Source of the DNA: Nemertoderma westbladi
Taxonomy: Eukaryota > Xenacoelomorpha > Nemertodermatida > Nemertodermatidae
Length of the DNA stretch: 63,228 nucleotides
NCBI GenBank assembly: GCA_032718475.1
Contig: JAUCBJ010007588.1
Coordinates: 1 to 63,228 of the forward strand
Direction of reading: 5' to 3'
The notes below the pieces were generated by a model. The model did not search any database. It saw only the letters and a program-made list of their open reading frames with translations, and was not told the DNA's origin. The translations under genes and the position numbers were made by a program. Position 1 is the first letter of the stretch; every line of letters starts with the position of its first letter. Positions 42,463-51,139 of the stretch are shown one piece after another.

Positions 42463-43645
42463 TGTTCGCGCTTTCAGACCTTTGGCAGTTTAACCCGCCA
42501 AATTATGATGTCTTCTAGATAATAAATCACTTTTAGTCTATGACAAGTATTTAATTCACTACACTAGTCGAAACCAATCTGTGCGCGATCATTCACCCGC
42601 TGGATATACCCGGGAGATTGGGTTCGACGGCTTAATCTTATTGCTATGTAAGCCTAATGTATTATTCGACTGACAGTATTATATAATCTCTGACAATATT
42701 ATTCACCTTCGGGGAATATTAACAGTTCCTTTAGGACGTGGCGCTCTATCTATACAAACAGAGTTATGACTTAAACTACTCACAACGATATGGCTTAGTT
42801 ATAATTCACATATATGGCGCATTCTTTAGGAAATGCTTCGTTATCAGTATCACTCATACACAATGCTGCACAATACTGCACACTGATCTGCCGATCTTCA
42901 CTGATTTTAGTTATATATAAAAGGAACACGGACCGACTCATGTAGGGTCTATCAAATAACATTAGATTCACTTCAAACCACTTTAACATAAGTCACAATC
43001 GTTATATGTAACCTTTCTCTCTTACCTTCGGTATATCAAGAATATTGGGTTTCGGGGTTATTTATCGTTATTCCAAATATAATAATTCATCAACCATATT
43101 ATGAAGAACTGACAGTAAATAGCAGTATAACAATATAAAAGTATGCACAGTGATTCAGTGTGCGTTAAGTTCATTAGTTTATGAGTTTGTTTTGTTTGTT
43201 ATGATCAGTTTGGTTTGATAACGGATATATGCCCTTTATAATTAAGCCTACTAGTGTTAGACTAAAACAGGAAAGCACAAAATATTTACAAGCCGTTCTC
43301 TCCTGGCTCAGGAAAGAAAGACCAACAACACTGAAAACTGATAAGAATAACCTTATTTACAAAGGCTTCCACCCAACACAGAGAAAGAGCATAAAGATAG
43401 GAAAATTCAGTTCAGTAGATCTGTGATAGGTCGAAATCAAAATCAACTCAAATTCTATTGGCAGATACTTTCCCAAGCTGGTTGGACAATCAAACGTAGC
43501 CCAGATCCCTTCGCACAGCGAATCAGCCAATCAGCCGGTAGCTTGCGCTATTCGAGTTATAGATCCCTTTTTAGAGTATTCTAGCGACTGGGGGGGAACT
43601 GGTTAGCAAGGCAAACGAATCAGTTATCCCACAAAAGCTTTTACA
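42463..43645 (-). repeat. LTR-B, 5' copy
   Basis: 1,183 bp, nearly identical to the 3' copy at 26084-27266. It drives element B and ends inside the split LTR of element A. Confidence 0.95.
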
Positions 43646-44665
43646 ATAATTTCTGACTAATATTATTCACTTTCGGGAAATATTAACAGTTCCTTTAGGA
43701 CGTGGCGCTCTATCTAGGTAAACAGAGATATGACTTATACTAATCACAACGGCAAGTCGGTAAGGCTTATGATTCACGTATGAGGCGCATTCTTTAGGAA
43801 ATGCTTAGTTATCAGTCACAATCAGGCACACTACCAGTAACACACAATACTGCTCACTAATTTGCCGACCGTCAATGAATTTTATCCTATATAAAGAGAA
43901 CAGCAACGGACTCATGTAGTGCTTATCAAATAGCATTAAATTCACTACAAACCACAATAATATAAGTCGCAATCGCTATATATAACCCGTCTCTCTAACC
44001 TGTAGTGTATCAAGAAAATTGGGAAATTTGGGTTCTTTATAGATGTTATCCAAATAATATTCAACCAACTGATACAAAATATGACAACAGCAAACAGCAG
44101 CACAACAATGTATGTTGAACCGATAATGCAAGACTGAACGGAGTTGCACCGATAACAGTTATACGCTCTATAATTTAAGCCTACTAATGTTTCTTCTAAA
44201 GTATGAAAAACGAATTGACTCTAGAGCCGGTGTTCCTGGCCTAGATAGAAACAACACAACAGTAACAAGAAAAACAGTAAGACTGAACACTCCTAGCATG
44301 ATCTGCCAAAATATCTCCACATCGACAGAAAAAATCGCTCTGATTGGCTGTTAAGCTAAACAAAGAACCATGTGTCCAATGGCCGTTTCCATGTCAGCAA
44401 CCAGCTGTTAGATGTCGTAAGCTGAATCATCAAGGCTAAGCTGTGCCAGGGTATTTGGTGCATTGCGGGTTTTTTGCCTTACCATGTCCGCCAAAGCACA
44501 CATATAGAAGAATGACGTTTATGTCCGTTAAAACACCTATAACGGTACCTTGCGGGCGAGGGGGATATATATATAGTTAGAGAGCTTTTTAGAGTATTCC
44601 AGCGCCTGGGGGGAAACTGGATTGCAAAGCAAAAGGGCCAGTTATATCCCACAGAAGCTTTTACA
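43646..44665 (-). repeat. LTR-A, 5' copy, second piece (plus duplicated ATAAT)
   Basis: ATAAT at 43646-43650 is the duplicated target; from 43651 the sequence continues LTR-A exactly where 26083 left off and ends AAGCTTTTACA at 44665. Small differences from 14282-15296 (for example near 43836 and 43887) date the element A insertion as recent. Confidence 0.95.
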
Positions 44666-44992
44666 ATAGGTGTAGTCCCATAGATATTAAAGTAATTTAT
44701 GTGTCAATTTTCAGTAACGTGATGCACGGTCGTCATCAGGGTGTAATGGCAATCTCTGATCTCCACGGTACTTCAACCTGCAGATCTGTCTGCTGTCAGA
44801 CAACAGGCAACAGCTTTTACTGCATACTGTTACTGTATAAACAGCAAACATCGTTCTGATTATTTATATTTATGACGAGTAAGGGTCTTCTTGATGAGCC
44901 ACGGCTAAAGTCCCTTACTTGTAATAAATATTATAATTTGAGTATGCTTACGCCACGAAAGGCATCGATCCATTAGATGAACTTGTTCTGAT

Positions 44993-45104
44993 TTATATGT
45001 TGCGGAGTAACCTAACAGCCATCATCGCGGGACTATAGTCGACACCAGCAACGACTCCCATCTGCCCCTCTTTATCAACCGTCATCCATGGGACTTGAAC
45101 AGTA
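44993..45104 (-). CDS. Candidate terminal exon, unidentified gene
   Basis: From a weak acceptor (AATCAAG before 45104) the minus strand encodes 36 residues (TVQVPWMTVDKEGQMGVV, then AGVDYSPAMMAVRLLRNI) ending at TAA 44993-44995. The sequence reads like a globular protein's C-terminus, unlike the AT-rich surroundings. Product not recognised and no partner exon identified. Confidence 0.3.
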
Positions 45105-45475
45105 CTTGATTACAGCATTGAAATGTTTTTGATGTTTTGTTTTGAAAGTAAAAAATATAGAAATCTGGAAGTTTTGTTTGTTTCAATTTTCAGGCAGTCA
45201 CATCCCACCAACCCACAGTCCCATTCCCACTATCCCATGAACATCTGTTTCATTATAAGTGCATTTCTTTAGTATATCATCAGTGGCGGATCTAGGACCT
45301 AAATCCCATATCGGACAGTCGGAATAATTCCAATCTCGATGATAGGAATTAATCATTAAACCGATGAGATTCAAATCCCATCTCAAATTAACAGCAAAAC
45401 AATAAACGAAATTCAATAGCTTACAGTTATATTTGATTGTGTTAAAAAAAGTTAAAAGAAAGAAGAAGTTAAATT

Positions 45476-45635
45476 TACGGAGCCCCTAAGGGGACATTAA
45501 AATAAATAAAAATTCTAACACGAACTTCGTGTTACTAACACGAACTTCGTGTTACTAAGACGAAGTTCGTGTTAGTAACACGAAGTTCGTGTTAGAATTT
45601 TTTTTTATTTTTAATGTCCCCTTAGGGGCTCCGTA
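45476..45635. mobile_element. 160-bp fold-back MITE with TA ends
   Basis: The arms are near-perfect inverted repeats of each other, beginning CGGAGCCCCTAAGGGGACAT and flanked by TA on both sides, as in Tc1/mariner-type MITEs. The centre holds four 20-bp units of the palindromic core ACACGAACTTCGTGT, two in each arm. No coding capacity. Confidence 0.7.
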
Positions 45636-46396
45636 TAAATTGCATATCCATTAAAATATCATGAAATTGATACGGGACGGCAGTTTACAGTCGATTAAAA
45701 AGGCCACAGTAAGATTTATAAAATGAAGAATAAGTATAAAATCAACACACAATATTATCAATATAGATATTGAAGACATAATTCAATAAACAAATATTAT
45801 AAATAAAATATATATTCCGTATTATTAATCAGTCTACATACTGTACAGCATTATAATCCAAACTTTTAAACAACTGGTAGAATTCGTGGAGTTGCACTAA
45901 ATCCAATCGGCGGCATTGATTCTCAAATGTGGGCAGTCCAAATCAATGAAAGTGGTGGCCGGGATATGCTGATATGATAACCACGGAACCGGAACGGCGA
46001 TCTCGTGGCATATGGCTCTATGCGCTGGACTGCTGGATGCTTTTTATAGTAAGATCGTTTAGCCAACTCTATTAGGCAACCAAAAACAAACAGCGTTACT
46101 AACAATTAATACATTAGATATAAATACATCAGAGACTGAGAGACTACCTTTGCCACTGGTTCAGTCCGGTATCATTGTTAGCGTTTTATGAACCACCTAC
46201 ACCCACTCATCCTCAGCTCAGACCCCCATGACGAGCGGTAACCCTAACCGTTGGTCGATTCCTCTTTGACTGGAAACATACGGTTCGGCCCATACAAAGT
46301 CATTATCCTCCATCATAAGATCTACAGTATGTATCGGTATATCGTTCAGTCGTTTTCTTCCATTGTCACTACTGTAGTAGTGATTGGCTCCGCTTC
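45636..46396. other. Interval with weak exon candidates
   Basis: Two short stretches read like protein but conflict in strand: plus 45881-45977 (after ACTGGTAG; ...GGIDSQMWAVQINESGGRDM, then TGA) and minus 46218-46389 (after CTACTACAG; ...DLMMEDNDFVWAEPYVSSQR, stop TGA). Neither can be joined to another exon. The rest is AT-rich with nothing seen. Confidence 0.2.
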
Positions 46397-46628
46397 GTGG
46401 GTATTCCGGGTACCCCATTCGACGTATTCCCACCTCCCCCTTGTTGTTCCGGGTACCCCCGTTCGCCATGATTTTCGCATCTCCTTGCTGCCTTGTGGTT
46501 ATTCCGGGTACCCCTGTTTGCCGTATTCGCTTCTCCTCGTGGTTGTTCCGGGTCCGGGTACCCCCGTTCGCATTTGCATCTCCTCGAGCAGTCGAGGAGG
46601 TTCCGGTCCAGGTACCGGTGTTCGCCGT
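46397..46628. repeat. Imperfect 55-60 bp minisatellite
   Basis: Four or so diverged copies of a unit centred on TTCCGGGTACCCCYGTTCGC with CATCTCCTCGTGGTTG-type connectors. Overlapping open frames on both strands follow from the repeat and are not genes. Confidence 0.7.
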
Positions 46629-46667
46629 ACGTAGGCCTATTCATTCATAAATTGTTGTTTTTAAAGA

Positions 46668-46777
46668 CCTACCTACACCTACCTACATTCACCCTACACG
46701 TGCATCTACATGTAGGCTACACCTACCTACATGTAGCCTCTATGTAGGCTATACCTCTACGCAAAAGTTATATCCCT
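46668..46777. repeat. Inverted copy of the 13937 dispersed repeat
   Basis: Reverse complement of the block next to element A's left end, here uninterrupted (CCTACCTACACCTACCTACA). It shows what the insertion site of element A would look like without the element. Confidence 0.7.
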
Positions 46778-46987
46778 TTCAGTAAATGGAAGCAATTCTT
46801 GCCAATTCTAAAGTGAAAGTAAATAATAGTATCACAAGGTTAATCACACCAAATACCAGTAATTCAACAGCGGTAGGCCTAACGGTACCGGTATTTGTAG
46901 CACGTCCTACTGTACTATACTACAGTACAGTGGGACTTGCCCTGAACCTATATTAATTAAGTGATATTATTTATATCACTTAGTAAT

Positions 46988-47696
46988 GGTACATGCTAAA
47001 AAGTGGAATGAGCTAGAATGACCTAGAATGATCTAGAATGACCTAGAATGAGCTAGAATGACCTAAGAATGACCTAGAATGAGCTATGAGGAGATTATAG
47101 AATGCAAGAATGACCTAGAATGACCTAATAATCACCTAGAATGAGCTATGGGGATATAATAGAATGCAATACCGACCTATACCGAGCTGTAACAAGATAA
47201 GAATCGAGTCGTTTGAGTCAGGGATATGAATCGTTTTTTTCGAGAGCCAGCAATATGTCGTAGTATGGCGATTTCTAGTAAAGAGCAGGTAGTGGATAAG
47301 TTCTTTACATACAGCGCTTCGGTTTTGGAAACTACATACCGGAAGCCTATTAGTGCCGGACATAAACAAGGTAGTAAGCAGCATTCTTCTAAGCGAGCAT
47401 ATTACTACAAATAATAGTATTACTAATAATAATAGCTCATTCTAGGTGATTCTTATCTTGTTATAGCTCGGTATAGGTCGGTATTGCATTTTATCATCTC
47501 AACAGAGTTCGTTCTAGGTGATTCTTATGTCATTCTAGATAATTCTAGATCATTCTTGCATTCTATCATCTTCTCATAGCTAATTCTTAGCTCATTCTAG
47601 ATCATTCTAGGTCATTCTAGATCATTCTAGATCATTCTAGGTCATTCTAGATCATTCTAGATCATTCTAGCTCATTCTACTTTTTAGCATGTACCC
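46988..47696. mobile_element. Inverted-repeat transposon/MITE with 8-bp target duplication
   Basis: TTAGTAAT flanks on both sides (46980-46987 and 47697-47704). Ends are GGTACATGCTAAAAAGT (left) and its complement (right, one extra C). Each arm, 200-280 bp, is made of tandem units GAATGACCTA/GAATGAGCTA/GAATGATCTA. The loop (about 47216-47420) carries a 62-codon frame of doubtful value. An 8-bp duplication fits hAT or P superfamilies; the termini do not identify which. Confidence 0.75.
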
Positions 47697-47756
47697 TTAG
47701 TAATATTTACTGAAAAAGTAACAGTAGGCCTAATATTGATCAAAATAAACAAAAAT

Positions 47757-47882
47757 TACATAGATAACGTAGATAATGTACTGTATATGATTAAAATTAT
47801 ATAGATAACGTAGATAATGTACTGTATATGATTAAAATTACATAGATAACGTAGATAATGTACCGGTATATGATTAAAATTA
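47757..47882. repeat. 41-bp tandem repeat, three copies
   Basis: Three units of ATAGATAACGTAGATAATGT plus an AT-rich remainder; the third has ACCGGTA in place of ACTGTA. Confidence 0.85.
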
Positions 47883-49203
47883 TATATCGTGGTAAATTCC
47901 TAAATTTTGTTGTTTATTTGTGATTTTCATTAAGATTAACTCTCTCTATCGTCTATAACAGAAGGGCTATACTGCAATAGAACAATCCTTGCGTTCTATT
48001 ATTGGTCAGCAATTGGGATGAAGTAAAACATTAATTGATTTCGTAAAAAAAATTAAATTTCTTGATAAATAAATATTGTTCTTTATGAAAACATAATATG
48101 TTGTCTAATTAACGAAATTTAATGATATTTAGCTCATTTGGAAGCCACACATTCCAGCATTATAAATATGTAAATAAATCGTTATGAAACTCAAAGGAAG
48201 TTACTCTTTATGTAATCAGATGGCGTTCTCTGATTACGTTGCGGCACTCTTACTAAGAGTTTTTATGTGGATAGAAGGCCAATAGAGTATTTCCTTACTT
48301 TCTTACCGACCTACACCCTTGGGAGTGCAGATACAACAATTGGAATCGCAATACATAAGGAATACATGTCATAAATAAATAAAGAATGTATTTCGGAAAA
48401 GTATTTATTTAAACCTCAAGCATATAAATAAATCGCTTTCCAATGTTATTAAAGTTATGCTTCAAATTATCATTTTATACATTTGAATATCTGTTTAGAC
48501 TGGTTGCCATAGTAACTAGATTTTCTAATTAACCTCAATCGGCTTGACTATGAGCCTTATAGTAGAGATTGATAAACCCCAAATTTATATCTAATTATTA
48601 TCTATTGACATCATTTGTGGCGAATATTACAACGTTCACAGTCCCCCAACACCATATTATTTATTAGCCGTCAAATATTAGCCGACAGACAGACAAACCG
48701 ACCTTTAAGACAGACAACGGTTGAAACAGCGGTGCCCGTATGCTAAGTTCGCTAATTCATAGCTCGTCTGGCCGCATGTAGACGCCGCTGTCATAATAGT
48801 ATAAAACATAATGTTAATCAACATAGTGAAGTTTTATTGTTTACAAAAACAGAGGAAAATTTAGTGTTAGACAATCAAATATAATATTTAGCAACAAATA
48901 ATCAAAACCACTCATTATTGGGTAAATTAATAACTCTATTAATTCAACTAAAATAATCATCCATACGTGATATTATTGAATAAATTTAAATATTAATCCT
49001 AATCTGGTAATTAATAAAATCAATCTACTGTAGCTTCAAGAATAAACATTTTGAATTTAAGTGAAACTCGAGAAAATATTTCGGCTACAAGAGTAAATAT
49101 TTAATAATTATAATAGCAAACAAAAAACACAAATAATGTCTCATCTAAATCAATCATTATCACGTTGTATTATTTAAAAATAAAATGTTATGTGTGTTAT
49201 TAT
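47883..49203. other. AT-rich interval, nothing assigned
   Basis: 1.3 kb of AT-rich sequence. No exon, repeat array or transposon end was recognised. It lies between two inverted-repeat elements and downstream of the beta-subunit gene. Confidence 0.4.
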
Positions 49204-49907
49204 TTATTAAGGGGGGGGGGGGGGGGGGGTCTAATTTTCTGACCAAAAAGTCACATTTTTTAAACATAATATCCTATCTGATGAGGAATTTCATGTTGAA
49301 TCCAAATCTGGAATCTATTTTTCAATATTTCGCTTAGTTTTCGAGATATCGGCAACCACTAAGGTTCCACCTTAGTGTAGTGGTTGCATTGAATTCACAT
49401 CTCCTGTAGGTCGTGGGTTCGATCCTCACTTGGGCCAGGGCAGTTTTCGTTTCCGCACGAATGCTTTAAAGGGACCAGCCAGGGCGCATCTCTGCCTTGC
49501 TACCACTTAAGTGGTAGCTAAATGAGTACTGGAGTTTCCTCTGGGGAGTAAAGTTCTGGGGGGACCGCACTGGAAATACGTCGTCAGACTTTGTGAGTAA
49601 TCACTGGCCTAGCGGCCGAAGAAAATTTACTTTTTTTTATCTGGGGTAGAAGATACTGGCACCGATATATCGCGTTATTAATCTCCAGTTGTAGTCGTAA
49701 TACGATTTTAGGCGCATTCGAAAGCTCTTTTCTCAGAGAACAAAGTTACCATTTGGTTTGACAAACTCTTGAAAGGTGGCTGAGCAATCAAAATCAAAAC
49801 CTTAATCAAATTAGTAAGCATATTATTTTTCGGCATCAGATAGGATAAAATTTGACTATTTGTTCGGAGAATCCCCCCCCCCCCCCCCCCCCCCCCTAAT
49901 AAACTTA
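49204..49907. mobile_element. Inverted-repeat element with poly-G ends, carrying a SINE
   Basis: Left end TTATTAAGGGGG... and right end ...CCCCCTAATAAA are inverted, and the next 60 bases are also related in inverse orientation (both contain TATCCTATCTGATG, at about 49270-49283 and inverted at 49838-49851). The SINE at 49360 sits between. Best read as a MITE-like element entered by a SINE; superfamily unknown. Confidence 0.5.
49360..49640 (+). mobile_element. tRNA-derived SINE, copy 1
   Basis: Pol III promoter signals: box A-like TTAGTGTAGTGGTTGC at 49372-49387 and a perfect box B GGTTCGATCC at 49416-49425. The body (CAGTTTTCGTTTCCGCACGA, GGGCGCATCTCTGCCTTGC, GGGGGGACCGCACTGGAAAT, GTCAGACTTTGTGAGTAATC) is repeated in copy 2 at 59915. 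Ends in an A/T-rich tail near 49625-49640. Confidence 0.8.
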
Positions 49908-50737
49908 TAATATTTAAACTAACTACGAAATAGTCTATTACTTTCATAGAATGTAAATAACACGATCGTTCACAGCGACTAAATAAAATAATTAATGGTA
50001 CAGTTTGTGAAAAAGCAATAATTATTGGTTTGCGCACCTCAGAATGATAATTCGATTACACGAAACTAATTACAACATATAAACTCATAATATATTCCTA
50101 ATAAAGACACTAAAAACAACCACAGCAATAAATTGTAAAAACTGGAACGCAGGTATTTATCTATTTACAACTTAGGAACTATAATATTCATCTATAAATA
50201 GCAATGTTTGCCCTTTTGGGCGGTGAATAATATTATAAATCATAATTGAACACTAGAAAGAGGACAAATACCAGCCAAAAAACTACGTAAACCTCTATAA
50301 TAATAGTCAGTCAGTGCAGCCAACGTCTCTGGTACCACCCAGAACGAGCAGTAACGTTTACCCTTGTGTGTGTTGTGTGTTAGTTAATAAAAACAAAACA
50401 GTAGTGAACAAATGGTAAAAATATAGGGAATATCCAATATTAATTGTAAAATCTATCAAGAGAGATTAGCTCATTAACTTTCCATCTCACCAAATCCCTA
50501 ATTAATAAACTCAATGCGCCCGAAAATTATGACTCACCACTACAATATGACAAATATTACTCATTAAACACAATATTCTTGCAAATTAGTTTCCAATTAT
50601 TATTTAAACATTCAACACAATAGTTTCTTAGGAACCCACTATAGTACTAAATAGACCCCTACCCCTCCACACACAAAGGATATACCGCTGGGTACCGCTA
50701 GATGGCTCCACTCCATATACTATGTTGGCCGGAGCTT

Positions 50738-50890
50738 CTATGACGTCATCGCACGGATGCCGATTATAGCGAAAGCGATGGTAGCAACGGTTGCTAGCGG
50801 CCTATTTGAGCCGTTCTGCTTCGCTAGCATAGGGTAGACACGTGTCGCTGTTTCCGGATCAATGTTGTCTGCATATGCAGTGCATTTCAC
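50738..50890 (-). CDS. ATP1B: Na+/K+-ATPase beta, last visible exon
   Basis: Acceptor TCTCACCAG before 50890; phase 0, continuing the exon ending at 53960. VKCTAYADNI matches the family's IECKAYGENI segment and supplies the sixth conserved extracellular cysteine. The following residues to TAG 50738-50740 (ending RPLATVATIAFAIIGIRAMTS) are hydrophobic and unlike the usual beta C-terminus (an immunoglobulin-like strand), so either this protein has a changed end or a donor inside the exon leads to another exon that I did not find. Confidence 0.65.
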   Translation of the reverse strand: MKCTAYADNIDPETATRVYPMLAKQNGSNRPLATVATIAFAIIGIRAMTS

Positions 50891-51139
50891 CTGGTGAGAT
50901 GTAATAAATAAATACATGCAGGTATGAATGCCTGAAAGGGCATTTGTAATACGAGAATCACAGCAATATCCGCTGTTTCTACGATCCGCGGATCCGCTGT
51001 TTCTAGGATCCGCGGATCAAACTGGGTCCGTCATTGCTTCTATGGGATCCGCAACAGGATCCGCGGATTTTTCTAGGATCCTCATTTTACATTAGTTCGG
51101 CCTGAAACACAAAATCCCAAAAAGAACAGCGAAAATTAG
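50891..51139. other. Intron end with repeated GATCCGCGGATC palindromes
   Basis: Between the last exon and the 22-bp array. GATCCGCGGATC occurs twice and partial copies follow within 110 bases (50980-51085). Confidence 0.6.

Larger units (their letters stand above)
26084..43645 (-). mobile_element. BEL/Pao element B, 17,562 bp, nested in LTR-A
   Basis: Identical-length LTRs of 1,183 bp at 26084-27266 and 42463-43645, with TGTTCGCGC and AAGCTTTTACA ends, flanked by a perfect ATAAT duplication (26079-26083 and 43646-43650) that is present once in the uninterrupted LTR-A copy. Order on the minus strand: 5' LTR, 2.2-kb leader, gag-protease, pol, non-coding tract, accessory gene 1, accessory gene 2, 3' LTR. 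Unusually long for BEL/Pao; the surplus is the leader, the non-coding tract and the accessory genes. Confidence 0.95.
14041..44665 (-). mobile_element. BEL/Pao element A (giant, internally deleted, host of element B)
   Basis: Two LTRs of 1,256 bp each define the element: the 3' LTR at 14041-15296, and the 5' LTR split into 25843-26083 and 43651-44665 by element B. Both ends are TGTACGCGC and AAGCTTTTACA as seen on the plus strand. Flanks carry TAGG at 14037-14040 and 44667-44670 (GTAGG against ATAGG), an imperfect 4-5 bp target duplication. Without element B it is about 13.06 kb. LTR halves differ at only about three sites noticed by eye, so insertion is recent. Gag and protease remain; most of pol and half of accessory gene 2 are deleted. 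Confidence 0.9.

Noticed and set aside
49372-49430. A functional tRNA gene
   Set aside because: Boxes A and B are present, but the sequence does not form a full cloverleaf and continues into a repeated SINE body.
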